Source: Cepaea nemoralis
Lineage: Eukaryota; Mollusca; Gastropoda; Stylommatophora; Helicidae
Assembly: GCA_014155875.1 (NCBI GenBank)
Contig: JACEFZ010022420.1
Location: 51,001 to 115,000, forward strand
Length of the DNA: 64,000 nucleotides
Reading direction: 5' to 3'
The notes beneath the pieces were generated by a model. The model had not been told where the DNA came from, made no database searches, and was given only the letters and a program-made list of their open reading frames with translations. Both the position numbers and the translations under genes were made by a program. Positions 33,951 through 45,665 of this stretch are shown piece after piece; position 1 is the stretch's first letter; every line of letters starts with the position of its first letter.

Positions 33951-35984
33951 CCCCTCTGCTGTGTGTCCACCGTGACGAGGTAGAGGGGCTTGCGCGTCCC
34001 AATGACCCCAAGAGCTATGCCGACGGTAGCACAGCTACTGGTAGGGCCACCCATGTCGGACAGGTCAAGGGAGAGGGACCAGACCAAGCGATACACAAAC
34101 CTACTGCCTTGTAGGTAGACTGGGGACAGTCAAAGGCTAGGGAAAGCACCCCGAACATATGCTTGTCGAAATCGGATGTACTGAGCCACAGGCTTGACAA
34201 AGCAGTGCAACGTAAAACCTGCTGCCTTGTAGGTACACTGGGGACAGCCAAAGGCTAGGGAAAGCACCCCGAACAAATGCTTGTCGAAATCGGATGTACT
34301 GAGCCACAGGCTTGACAAAGCAGTGCAACGTAACTTATTTCATGATGTCACAAATTAAAATTAATCATTATGGTACTAATCCCGCGAAGTCGCATCAGGC
34401 GGTGACAGTGCCGGGCCCTCTGCCTCGAGGGGATCCACCCTTGACTACTGGTGGTCACCTTCCCCTGTGCTGTGGAGTAAAGGCACAGAGGAGTAGGTTA
34501 AGAGCTATTGACCAAATACACCAGACACTCAATAAACTACAGTGGAATGCCGAAGAAGTTTATAACAAGAAAGTCTCCCTAACACAGCGTCTTCATAAAG
34601 ATAGAATAGATGTGGCATGCATTCAAGAGACACACCTCAACGCCAATCGCAGATTCTCAGTCAGAGGATATCAGGCCACACGTTTCGACCGCGAAGGACA
34701 CAAAGGAGGAGTTCTAATACTTACACGAAATACAATACCTTGCAGCGAAGTATCTGTGATCTCTGACAACCAAACGGAAATTATAGGTGTTGATGTAATG
34801 ATAAAGGACGTGAAAAAAAGAATTTACAATCTGTATAGCCCAGCAGATAAGGACCTTAAACTTTAACACATGAAAATAAGTGATACAAACTGCATTATTG
34901 TCGGAGACTTTAATAGCCGTTCAGAAAGATGGGGATACCCAGATACTGCCAAAAGAGGAGATGAAGTGAGGACTGGGAAATAGACTCAAATCTCCATCTA
35001 CTCAACAAAGCGGACTAGAAGATGTTTTACCACCTCTACTCCAGACTTAGCTTTCTGCACAGGAGACATCCTGCACAAAATCGATCGCCATGTGCTTGAC
35101 CAATTAGCAGGTAGTGACCACAGACCAATTAAGCTTGTAATGAATATGGAGTATATTCCACAGAGGCAAAAGCCTTTGCCCCGATGGAATTACAAACGAG
35201 CGGATTGGCACAGTTTTGCCATACTAATAGACAAATATTGTGAAAACATAAAATGGTGGAAAGTTTAAACAAAGCAATAATACAAGCGGCCACTGAGTCC
35301 ATTCCAAAAGGAGTGTAACAATTACAAACCATACCGGACTGAAGAACTAGAAATTTTGGAGGACAAAGTTGAAGATGCCAGGAAGACAGCAGAGAGAGAA
35401 CTAATAACTGAAGCGAACATCTCTCTCAAAGCCCTCTCAGCAATATATAGAAGAACAGTACATCAAACAACAAGATATTGTTGGAGGGAAAACAACAGAA
35501 AACCTGAACTTTGACAGGAATGGAAACAAACTATGGAAACTAGTGAAAGCCATGAACAATGAAGGACCCAGAAATAAACAAATAACAATTACACAAAGAA
35601 ATTCCTTGCTTAAACGAAAAAGGTTGCATATGCAAACCACATTGATATTGCAACCGTACAGAAGAAAGCAACCAAAGATAAACAGACACATCATAGTAAT
35701 ACAGAGACAGCAGCAGAATATATGATGGAAAATCTAATAATGGAAGAAATGGAACAGGTAATGAATACCCTAAAAAAGCAAAAATCACCAGGAAAGGATG
35801 GGATAACAAAATATAATAGGACCAGGCACTAATGCAAAAAAAATAAACTACTAGCAGTCCTAAATTACAGCTTTAAGAGAAGAAAGGTCCCAAATGCATG
35901 GAAGGAAGCTATACTAATACCAGTCCCAAAGAAAGGAAAAGACGTGAAAAAATCAAATGGCAATCAACATATCAGTCTACTTAG
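33951..35984 (+). pseudogene. LINE family 1, outer copy, 5' half (5' UTR, endonuclease, start of RT)
   Basis: It starts CCCCTCTGCTGTG, the same first bases as the inner copy at 35,985. It has a 5' UTR with one ~116-bp segment in two tandem copies (about 34,096-34,330). The frame 34,312-34,866 encodes the first part of an exonuclease-endonuclease-phosphatase (EEP) domain (LQWNAEE, IQETHLN, GGVLILTRN). After 34,866 the frame is broken by stops and deletions, although GDFNSR- and SDHRPI-like pieces remain readable. It ends at AGTCTACTTAG (35,974-35,984), which is repeated at 40,754-40,764 where the 3' half resumes. Confidence 0.85.
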
Positions 35985-36260
35985 CCCCTCTGCCGTGCGT
36001 CCACCTTGACGAGGTAGAGGGGCTTCCGCGTTCCAATGACCCCAAGAGCTATGCCGACGGTAGCACAGCTACTGGTAGGGTCACCCATGTCGGACAGGTC
36101 AAGGGAGAGGGACCAGACGAAGTGACGCACAAACCTGCTGCCTTGTAGGTAGACTGGGGACAGTCAAAGGCTAGGGAAAGCACCCCAAAATATGCTTGTC
36201 GAAATCGGATGTACTGAGCCACAGGCTTGACAAAGCAGTGCAACGTAACTTTATCATTTC

Positions 36261-37970
36261 ATGATGCCACAGATGAAAATTAATCGTTATGGTGCTAATC
36301 CCGTGAAATCCCATCAGGCGGTGATAGTGCCGGGCCCCCTGCCTCGAGGGGGTCCACCCATGACTACTGGTGGTCACCTTCCCCTGTGCTGTGGAGTCAA
36401 GGCACAGAGGAGTAGGTTAAGAGCTATTGACCAAATACCAAGGACACTCAACATACTACAGTGGAATGCCGAAGGAGTTTATAACAAGAAAGAATCCCTG
36501 ACACAGCGTCTTCATAAAGATAGAATAGATGTGGCATGCATTCAAGAGACACACCTCAACGCCAAGCACAAATTTTCAGTCAGGGGATATCAGGCCACAC
36601 GTTTCGACCGCGAAGGACATAAAGGAGGAGTTCTAATACTTACACGAAATACAATACCTTGCAGCGAAGTATCTGTGATCTCTGACAACCAAACAGAAAT
36701 TATAGGTGTTGATATAATGATAAAGGACGTGAAAATAAGAATTTACAATCTTTATAGCCCAGCAGATAAGGATCTTACACTCTCAAACACGAAAATAACT
36801 GACTCAAATTGCATTATTGTCGGAGACTTTAATAGCCGTTCAGAAAGATGGGGATACCCAGATACTGACAAAAGAGGATATGAAGTGGAGGACTGGGAAA
36901 TAGACTCAAATCTCCATCTACTCAACAAAGCGGATGACACACCGAGCTTCTACTCCAGAAGATGGATTACCACTTCTACTCCAGACTTAGCTTTCTGCAC
37001 AGGAGACATCCTCCACAAAATCGATCGCCATGTGCTGGACCAATTAGCAGGTAGTGACCACAGACCAATCAAGCTTGTAATGAATATGGAGTATGTTCCA
37101 CAGGAGCAAAAGCCCTTGCCCCGCTGGAATTACAAACGAGCAGATTGGGACAGATTTGCCACACTAACAGACAAATATTGTGAAAACATAAATACACGAT
37201 ATGGCAACATGAAGCAAATGGTGGAAAGTCTAAACAGAGCAATAATACAGGCAGCCATTGAGTCCATTCAAAGAGGAGCGAGGAAAAATTACAAACCATA
37301 CTGGACTGAAGAACTACAAAGTTTGGAGGACAAAGTTGAAGATGCCAGGAAGACAGCAGAGAGAGAACAAACAATTGAAGCGAATACCTCTCTCAAAGCC
37401 ATCTCAGCAAAATATAAAAGAACAGTAAATCAAACAACAAGAGATCGTTGGAGGGAAAAAACAGAAAACCTGAATTTTGACAGGGATGGAAACAAACTAT
37501 GGAAACTAGTGAAAGCCATGAACAATGAAGGACCTAGAAACAAACAAATAACAATTAAACAAGGAAATGCCTTGCTTACAGGAAAAAAGGCTGCAAATGC
37601 ACTAATGGAACACTATGCCAATGCAAACCACATTGATATTACAACTGAACAGAAGAAAGCAATCAGAGACAAAAAGATACATCATAGAAATACAGAGACA
37701 GCAGCAGAATATATGATGGCAAATCTAACAATGGAAGAAATGGAACAGGCAATGAATACCCTAAAAAAGAAGAAATCACCAGGAAAGGATGGAATCACAA
37801 ATGAAATGCTAATAGGACTAGGCACCAAGGCAAAGAAGAAACTACTAGCAGTCCTAAATAACAGCTGGAAGAGAGGAATAGTCCCACAGGCATGGAAGGA
37901 AGCTATACTAATACCAGTCCCAAAGAAAGGAAAAGACCTGGAAGAACCAAATGGCTATCAGTCTACTTAG
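36261..37970 (+). pseudogene. LINE family 1 polyprotein, part 1: endonuclease and RT N-terminus
   Basis: 569 codons. The EEP-type (apurinic-like) endonuclease spans about residues 65-275. The expected catalytic residues are visible: N69 (LQWNAEG), E96 (IQETHLN), D189/N191 (VGDFNSR) and D266/H267 (GSDHRPI). It nicks target DNA for target-primed reverse transcription. A basic, coiled linker follows (residues ~300-480), then the beginning of the RT domain (SPGKDGITNEML, IPVPKKGK). The frame stops at GYQST because of an 8-bp loss. The older copy at 35,950-35,980 keeps those bases and reads on into ISLLS. The start at 36,261 (MMPQMK) is the first ATG after the UTR and has a close match in copy A. 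Confidence 0.88.
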
Positions 37971-40104
37971 CTGTGTAGGAAAATTAATGGAACGCATTAT
38001 CAATGGTAGGCTAACATGGCATCTGGAAGAAAACAAACTCTTAACACCCCACCAAGCAGGATTCAGAAAGTACAGATCCACTGAAGATCAAATAACCTAT
38101 ATAGCTCAGGAAATAGAGGATGCCTTCCAAGAGAAAAAGCACACACTAGCAGTCTGGATAGATTTAGAAAAAGCATTTGATAAAGTATGGAAGGAAGGAC
38201 TGAAAGTAAAACTGCAAAACATGCATGTTTGTGGAAAAATGTATAAATGGATCAGCCACTACCTTGAGAACAGAACTGCCAGGACAAAAGTACAAGGACA
38301 AACACGCAAACTGATGCTGCTGGAGCAAGGTGTCCCCCAAGGAGGAGTTCTTTCACCAACATTATTCCTAGCATATATAAATGACATCACAGAAAATTTT
38401 CCAGCCAGAGTACACACATCCTCCTTTGCAGATGACCTAGCCATATGGACATCTGAAGAATATATTAGCACAGCTAACAGCAGAATACAGCAAGCCTTAT
38501 TAGCGCTAGAGGACTGGTCAAAATCATGGCTAGTGAAGATAAGTGAGGAGAAAACAACATGCACAGTGTTCTCCCTCTCAAATAAACCTCAGCAACCTAA
38601 GCTGGTATTGAATGGAAAAATATTGCGCCATGAAGAAAATCCAAACTATCTAGGAGTCACCTTTGATCGTCGCCTGACATGGAAGACACAGGTTGAGAAA
38701 AATCGAACAAGAGCAAGGCAGAGAATGGCAATCATGAAAAAGCTTGCTGGTACAACGTGGGGAGCAGATGAGAAAGTTCTCAAGAAGTTATATACTGGAC
38801 GGGTGAGGCTAGTACTGGAATATGGCATTGCAGCTTGGGCAACAGCAGCTAAGTCAAACTTTAACAAAATAAGTAGAGTCCAAAACCAAGGAATGCGAAT
38901 CATAACTGAAAGCCTGAAGACAACGCCTATTAATGAACTAGAAAAGATCACTTGTTTACAACCAATGCAGGATAGAAGAGATAGCAGAGCCCAGCAACAA
39001 GCAGAAAAATTTAGAAGATTGACAGACCACCCTATGTACAACAGATTTAATGGTTTTGGAAAGGGAAGACTGAAGCGTAGCAACTTTGTAGAAACTGCAA
39101 AACGAAGGATTAGGGCAGATCCTATTCTTAACATATCAACAGTCAAGCCCATACACAATGCACACAAGTTCCCAGCTTGGCGACAGCAGCAACTGCCTGA
39201 GATGATAGAAAACATTCCTGGTATTGAGAAAAAGAACACTCAGCATGAAACTGAAAGAAGAGAAATAACCCTAAACTACATAAAAGAACATTACCCAAGC
39301 AGGAATTGGACCCATGCATATACAGATGGATCAGCCAAAAATTCAATAGAGAATGGAGGAGGAGGAGTTCTCCTAAATTTAAAAAATGGAGTGAAAAAAA
39401 CACATTCAATGGTAACTGGAAAATTTTCAAGTAACTTCAAAGCGGAGGTAGAGGCTCTGAAAACTGCAGCAGAAATGCTCCTGATGGAGGAAAATAAAGA
39501 GAAGCAAATAGCTATCTTCACAGATGCAAAGTCAGCTGTCTCAATACTGAAGAGCAATAACAGCACAGAACTAACTGATCTAAGAGCAGCACTCCATGGT
39601 CTATGTCAGAAATCCAAAAAAGTTGTAATACAGTGGATCCCATCACATAGCAGTATACCTGGAAACGAAGAGGCTGATAGACTGGCAAAAGAGGGCGGAC
39701 GACTACCACAGCCTGACATAGACATAACCTATAATGAGGCAAAGAGGTTGATAAAAAGCACTTATAGAACCAAATGGGAATCAGAGCATCCAGGCCATCA
39801 GAAGGATGATGCATATTACAAACTCGACCGAAGAGAACAAGTAGCAATCTTCAGACTCCGCACAGGACATAACAGGCTGAAATACCACTTGTTCAATAAA
39901 CTAAAGATAGGAGATACCGATGAATGTAATTGTAGAACTGGAAAAATGACAGCAAAACATTTGCTGCAGGATTGCCCAACGTATGCAGAACAGAGAAAGA
40001 TATTTTGGCCCACACCTGCTTCATTTGAGGACAAGCTCTATGGAGATATCAACAAGCTCAAGTTGACCGCAGCTTACTTTAACTATATACAGGTTGACAT
40101 TTAA
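37951..40104 (+). pseudogene. LINE family 1 polyprotein, part 2: RT, RNase H, Cys/His tail
   Basis: 717 codons continuing the same polyprotein after the frameshift. The RT has motif A in VWIDLEKAFDKVW (about residue 71), motif B in QGVPQGGVLSPTLF (~126-139), and the catalytic FADD box at 159-162. RNase H I follows: Asp in YTDGS (~457), Glu in FKAEVEAL, Asp in IFTDAKS, and IPSHSS...NEEADRLA with the last acidic residue (~580). The C-terminus has CNC...KHLLQDC, a Cys/His knuckle common in I/Jockey-type LINEs. It stops at TAA 40,102-40,104. The frame is uninterrupted, indicating recent insertion. Confidence 0.9.
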
Positions 40105-40604
40105 AGGTGCATGAAGACCCAGAGGCATGAAATGGAATATTGCTTGGATAGCAAATCCATTATGTGGAAAGTCCAAATCGAAAGCTCGCTGTGTGGGCTT
40201 CATAAAAGGTGGAAAAGTGTCCTAGTGGCACGAAATGGAATATTGCTAGGATAGCAAATCCATTACATGGAAAGTCCGAATCGAAAGCTCACTGTGTGGA
40301 TGTCATCTGCAGACTGCATACTTCTGGTTTCCGGAAGAACAGCCTATGGTGAACGGAAGGCCCAATATACAGAAGTGAGGCTAAGCAGCCATGTGCAGGA
40401 CGTGACGATTCCTTGGGTGAGCCCAGTACCAGAGCGCTATGTATCGGCTCTGCAAGTATGGAAGCCTCCTTGGATGGCGGGGAAGGCCCATGGTCTGCCC
40501 CTGCCTTCCCTTGAGGGCTGACCAGGATCTTTGGCTGTTCTATATGGACCAGCTGGGATGGGGGATAACACCACAACAGTGAGAGTCAAACGTCCTAAGA
40601 AACC

Positions 40605-40753
40605 CCCGGGAAGGTTAACCCGGTCAACAAATGCCCGCAGAAGTCGGATGTGTCGGCCTAACGGCGCAAGAACACAGCTCTGCTGTAAACAGGCACAACG
40701 CAATCACATCCGGAAAAAAACCTCCGGATGAACGAAGAAGAAGAAGAAGAAGA
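40605..40753 (+). mobile_element. 3' terminal module of LINE family 1, also found solo
   Basis: From 'ccgggaaggttaaccc' to the (GAA)n tail this matches the solo elements at 7525, 11,010 and 57,379. A short inverted repeat (TCCGG...CCGGA) lies just before the tail. The 3' half of the outer copy (40,754-43,420) lacks this module. Confidence 0.7.
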
Positions 40754-43420
40754 AGTCTACTTAGCTTTGTAGGAAAATTAATGGAACGCATTATCAATGG
40801 TAGGCCAACATGGCATCTGGAAGGAAACCAACTCTTAACACCACACTAAACAGGATTCAGAAAGCACAGATCCACTAAAGATCAAATAACCTAGCAGGAA
40901 ATAGAGGATGCCTTCCAAGAGAAAAAGCACACACTTGCGGTCTGGATAGATCTAGAAAAAGCATTTGGTAAAGTATGGAAGGAAGGACTGAAAGTAAAAC
41001 TGCACAAAAATGCATGTTTGTGGGAAAATGTACAAATGGATCAGCCTCTACCCTGAGAACAGAACTTCCAGGACAAAAGAACATGAACAAACCAGCAAAA
41101 AGATGCTTTTGGAGCAAGGTGTCCCCCAAGGAGGAGTTTTTTTCACCAACATTATTCCTAGCATATATAAATGACATCATGGAAAATTTTCCAGCCAAAG
41201 TACACACATCTTCCTTTGCAGATTACCTAGCCATATGGACATCTGAAGAATATATTAGTGCAACTAACAGTAGAATACAGCAAGCCCTATTAGCGCAAGA
41301 GGACTAGTCAAAATCATGACTAGTGAAGATAACTGAGGAGAAAACAACATGCACAGTGTTCTCCCTCTCAAATAATACTCAGCACCCTAAGCTGGTATTA
41401 AATGTTAATATATTGCCCCATGAAGAAAATCCAAACTATCTAGGAGTCATCTTTGATCGGCGCCTGACATGGAAGACGTAGGTTGAGAAAAATAGAACAA
41501 GAGCAAGACAAAGAATATCAATCATGAAAAAGCTTGCTGGTACAACGTGGGGAGCAGATGAGAAAGTTCTCAAGAAGTTATACACTGGACGGGTGAGGCC
41601 AGTACTGGAATATGGCATCACAGCTTGGGCAACAGCAGCTAAGTCAAACTTCAACAAAATAAGTAGAGTCCAAAATCAAGGAATGCGGATCATAACTGGA
41701 GGCCTGAAGACAACGCCTATTAATGAACTTGAAAAGATCACTTGTTTACAGCCAGTGCAAGATAGAAGAGATATCAGAGCCCAGCAACAAGCAGAAAAAT
41801 TTAGAAGATTGACAGACCACCCTATGCATAAAAGGTGCAATAGTTTTGGAAAGGGAAGATTGAAGCGTAGCAACTTTGTAGAAACCGAAAAACGAAAGAT
41901 TAGGGCAGATCCTATATTAACATATCAACCGTCAAACCCATTTACAATGCACACAAGTTCCCAGCTTGGAGACAGCAGCAACTACCTGTGATGATAGAAA
42001 ACATTCCTGGTATTGAGAAAAAGAACACTCAGAATGAAACAGAAAGAAGAAAAATAGCTCTAAACTACATAAAAGAACATTACCCAAGTAGCAATTGGTC
42101 CCCATGCATATACAGATGGATCAGCCAATAATTCAATAGAAAATGGAGGAGGAGAAATTCTCTTAAACTTAAAAAATGGAGTGAAAAAAAAAAACACAGT
42201 CAGTGGCAACTGGAAAATTTTCAAGTAACTTCAAAGCGGAGGTAGAGGCTTTGAAAACTGCAGCAGAAATGCTCTTGATGGAGGAAAATAAAGAGAAGCA
42301 AATAGCTATCTTCACAGATGCAAAGTCAGCTGTTTCAATACTGAAGAGCAAAAACAGCACAAAACTAGCTGACCTAAGAGCAGCACTCAAAGGACTATGT
42401 CAGAAATCTAAAAAAGTTGTAATACAGTGGATCCCGTCACATTGCAGTATACCTGGAAATGACGAGGCTGACAAACTAGCAAATGAGGGCTCAGCCTGAC
42501 ATAGACATAACCTATAATAAAGCACTTATGGAACCAAATGGGAATCAGAGCATCCAGGCCACCAGAAAGATGATGCATATTACAAACTCGACCAAAGTGA
42601 ATAATCTTCAGGCTCCGCACAGGACATAACAGGCTGAAATACCACTTGTTCAATAAACTAAAGATAGGAGATACTGATGAATGTAATTGTGGAACTAGTA
42701 AAATGACAGCTAAACATTTGCTGCAGGAGTGCCCAATATATGCAGAACAGAGAAAGATATTTTGGCCCACGCCTGCTTCATTTGAGGACAAGCTCTATGG
42801 AGATATCAACAAGCTCAAGTTGACTGCAGCTTACTTTAACTACATTCAGATTGATATCTAAAGGTGCACGAAGAAGTACTTAGACTGCCACACTTCATAC
42901 CACAGGTATGTCGGTAGCAAATACGTCCTAGAGGCATGAAATGGAATATTACTTGGTTAGGAAATCCATTACGTGGAAAGTCCGAATCGAAAGCTCATTG
43001 TGTGGGCGTCATCAAAGGTGAAAACGTGTCCCGACGGCACGAAATTGAATATTGCTTGGATAGCAAATCCATTACGTGGGTAGTCCGAATCGAAAGCTCA
43101 CTGTGTGGATGTCATCTGCAGACTGCATTCTTCTGGTTTCCAGAGGAGCAGCTTGTGGTGACTTGAAGGCCCAATATACGGAAGTGAGGCTAAGCAGCCA
43201 TGTGCAGGACGTGACGATTCCATTGGTGAGCCCAGTACCAGAGCGCTATGTGTCGGCTCTGCAATTATGGAAGCCTCCTTGGAGGAGGAGGAGGAGGAGG
43301 AGGAGGAAGAGGAGGAGGAGGAGAAGAAGAAGAAGAAGAAGAAGAAGAAGAAGAAGAAGAAGAAGAAGAAGAAGAAGAAGAAGAAGAAGAAGAAGAAGAA
43401 GAAGAAGAAGAAGAAGAAGA
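40754..43420 (+). pseudogene. LINE family 1, outer copy, 3' half (RT, RNase H, 3' UTR, (GAA)n)
   Basis: It resumes exactly at AGTCTACTTAG, where the 5' half (ending 35,984) stopped. Reading on gives SFVGKLMERIINGRPTWHLEGN, then QGVPQGG, a mutated active-site box (FADY instead of FADD, near 41,218), an open piece 41,524-41,991 (KLAGTTWGADEKVL...) and an RNase H piece 42,203-42,499 (IFTDAKSA, SIPGNDEADKLA). The last frame is 42,646-42,861. Many stops and indels make it older than the inner copy. The 3' end passes 'gaagcctccttgga' and goes straight into (GGA)n(GAA)n. Confidence 0.88.
43280..43420. repeat. (GGA)n then (GAA)n tract
   Basis: About 100 nt of uninterrupted GAA after a shorter GGA run, at the 3' end of the outer LINE copy. 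It probably expanded from the element's tail. Poly-Glu/Lys/Arg frames here are artefacts of the repeat. Confidence 0.95.
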
Positions 43421-43699
43421 TCTACTTCATTATCAATTTTAATGGCAACTTACTCCGTCCAATATATTTCCTATACAAGGCAAAGATCGTTTATGTGGAA
43501 ATTTAGATTTGCAAGTATGATTATCAGGTCGAGGTGCCATATTCTATCGAAATGCTTTGCTTATACAGTCACACCTCCGTTTTCGTCGATAATCCGCCCG
43601 AAAACAATCGGCAAAACCCGAAACCGAAGAAAACTGAGTCAAGTATTTCCATATGAATCAGTGTAAATCCAATTAATTCGTTCTTTTTTTTTTTTTTTT

Positions 43700-43937
43700 T
43701 AGCATATCCTTTTTACAGGACTTAGCTGTCAACACCAGCATCTTTCAGCTGTATGTTGATCTCTTGGCAAGATTACGCTCAGTAGTTTGACATTGCTTTC
43801 TGAGCGGCCGGCTCAGTATCCCGCAAGTCACGAGCGGGGGTCGAACCGCCTCAGTTCTCGCTCCGCTACGAGACTCTGCGTGATAAACGGGATTACAGAG
43901 AGAAAGTGCTGTAACCCCACAGCCAGAGAGACCGGCT
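43700..43937 (-). mobile_element. SINE family 1, head type II
   Basis: The tail is as in head-type-I copies ('catatcctttttacagg', 'ctcttggcaagattacgctcagtagtttg', 'ctttctgagcggccggctca'). The middle and head differ: GGGTCGAACC B-box-like on the plus face, 'gggattacagagagaaag' and 'cagagagaccggct'. Related copies are at 47,003 and 48,632. Confidence 0.8.
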
Positions 43938-44748
43938 AATTCGTTCTAGACACTCCAAAATACATACCAAAAATACATTTTTATAAAGAATAAATATAGT
44001 GTTTAATACTATTTTTCTGCCCCAGACGTGTCTGATCTCGCACCTTCGCCGTGCCTAGTAACACAATATATGCCAGTGCGCCGCTTGAATTTTTCAAACC
44101 ATAATCTGCTGGTTTTAAAATCACTAAGTACACTAGCATTCGTCCCAGTCATTTTCTTAATTAATGAGATCGGCTTACAACAGACTGACCTATTCAAATA
44201 CGATTGCCTCCGAAAGAGAATCGCCATCTAACTGTTTTTGATTTATCCAAATTAATAATACTTGTTCGACATTTTCAATTATTTGCCATCTCTGTTTCGT
44301 TAGCACATTCATGTCTTTTGCTACATTAGCCTCTTTATTGCTTCCTTTTTCGCGACAACGTAATTTATCGTGGATGGCGACTTCCTGTACATGCGGTCGA
44401 TTTCAGCACTTTTAATGCCGCTCTCGTATTTTATTATTAGCAAGTGATGTTCACACAACGAAAAATATCACCAAACTGAGCAGAAGAATGCGTGGGTCCC
44501 TTTGTTTTCACAAAATTAGCTGCGAGGCCATTTGGGCATGTCGACGAAATCCGATACAATCGACGAAAAACGAGACAAATGTTACACGGAAAAATCGACG
44601 AAAACCGAAATCGACGAAAACCGAAGACAACGAAAACCGAGATTTGACTGTACAATGAAAAAATGATGTAAGTCTTTGTTTTATTTCTAAAAACACTATA
44701 TTAATGTTCTCAGAACATATACAACGTTCGATATACAGTTGCCTTTCT
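43938..44748. other. No gene supported
   Basis: 'gacgaaaaccgaaatcgacg'-type short repeats lie at 44,540-44,640, in a loose ~14-bp period. No coding motif. Confidence 0.4.
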
Positions 44749-44860
44749 TCTTCTTCTTCTTCTTCTTCTTCTTCTTCTTCTTCTTCTTCTTCTTCTTCTT
44801 CTTCTTCTTCTTCTTCTTCTTCTTCTTCTTCTTCTTCTTTTTTTTTTTTTTCTTTTTTTT
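44749..44860. repeat. (TTC)n microsatellite and T-rich run
   Basis: About 30 TTC units followed by T-rich sequence. It is opposite in orientation to the (GAA)n tract 1.3 kb upstream. Confidence 0.95.
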
Positions 44861-45599
44861 TAAAACCCGTAATCCTCTGACCCCGCCATCTCTACTCCCC
44901 AACCGCGCCATTCGCTTTCGATATACTCACCCCCAAGCCATCCTGTCCGTTGCTATCCTTTGCCTTCCACATCCCCCATATTTGGCGTGTTTACCAAGAT
45001 CCCACTAGTCGACTGAAGCTGATAAAGAATATAAAAATAGCACCAGACAGTAGCTTGCAAGAAGACACCTCAAGTTCTTGGTCAAGGAACCAAAATTGAT
45101 CATGTCATTGTCCATCAAACAGCTAAATACCATGTTCTGCAATGACGTCTACAATACTGACCACCATCAATGTATCACAGTAATCGCTCACCACCTTTCA
45201 TCATTCTTCCCTTCAATTTTCATCCCACTGTCGTCACCTTTCTTCTAAGCCTTCTCCTATTTCTAATTCTTGCGCTAATATTGTTCAAATCTCTGACGCA
45301 ACATCCCGTCTTTGACATAGTGCGCATGCGCCGTTGGCAAGGCAAGAATCCCGGTCTTTGGGGAGCCGTAATTTTGACGAGATCCGCCCCCAAATGCGGA
45401 AATTAAACCCAGTTAATTGATCCCATAAACCGGACACCCCGAAATTATTCTTGGGTGAGGACAAAGACAGGTGGTGCCTGCGGTCATCACCGACGTCCTC
45501 GGTGAAAATGTTGCCGCTGATTATTCAAGAATTAGAATATGCTTGGATACAACACTTCCTTGGCACGTGTTCTTTTCTGTCGCATTGTCTGATCGTTTG
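44861..45599. other. No gene supported
   Basis: Pyrimidine-rich on the plus strand. A short stretch near 45,040-45,180 has a coding-like feel but no identifiable motif. Confidence 0.35.
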
Positions 45600-45665
45600 A
45601 GGATTTGCCGTGGCTGAGAAGGTGCTATGTCCGCATAAGGTTTCGAAGGTAAATGGGTTCGATAT
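45600..45665 (+). mobile_element. tRNA-like SINE head (Leu/Ser-like)
   Basis: GCCGTGGCTGAGAAGGTGC (A-box region) and GGGTTCGATATC (B box) are spaced as in a long-variable-arm tRNA. A related head ('ccgtggctgagagatcgctg', 'ggggtcgaaacc') is at 59,890-59,955. I call it SINE-derived because acceptor-stem pairing is not convincing. Confidence 0.55.

Larger units (their letters stand above)
35985..40753 (+). mobile_element. LINE family 1, full-length inner copy (I/Ingi-like, RNase H-bearing)
   Basis: A 4.77-kb non-LTR retrotransposon flanked by the 11-bp duplication AGTCTACTTAG. Layout: ~276-bp 5' UTR, EEP endonuclease, reverse transcriptase, RNase H, C-terminal Cys/His motif, ~650-bp 3' UTR with a ~100-bp tandem duplication (40,126-40,310), and a (GAA)n tail. 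There is no separate gag-like ORF1. One frameshift separates endonuclease and RT reading frames. A single polyprotein with EN-RT-RNase H and no ORF1 fits Ingi-type or I-superfamily elements; the clade is an inference without a tree. It is the best-preserved element in the window. Confidence 0.9.

Noticed and set aside
33951..43420. Three tandem LINE copies
   Set aside because: The first and third pieces are complementary halves of one element, split at an 11-bp duplication by the middle copy.
43248..43506. Poly-Glu, poly-Lys and poly-Arg frames
   Set aside because: Produced by the (GGA)n/(GAA)n tract at a LINE 3' end.
44696..45008. Poly-Phe and poly-Lys frames
   Set aside because: Produced by the (TTC)n tract and adjacent T-rich run.
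45600..45665. Functional tRNA gene
   Set aside because: A- and B-box-like motifs are present, but I could not form a good acceptor stem. Related heads recur with SINE-like bodies. The same reasoning applies to 45,735, 59,890 and 62,735.
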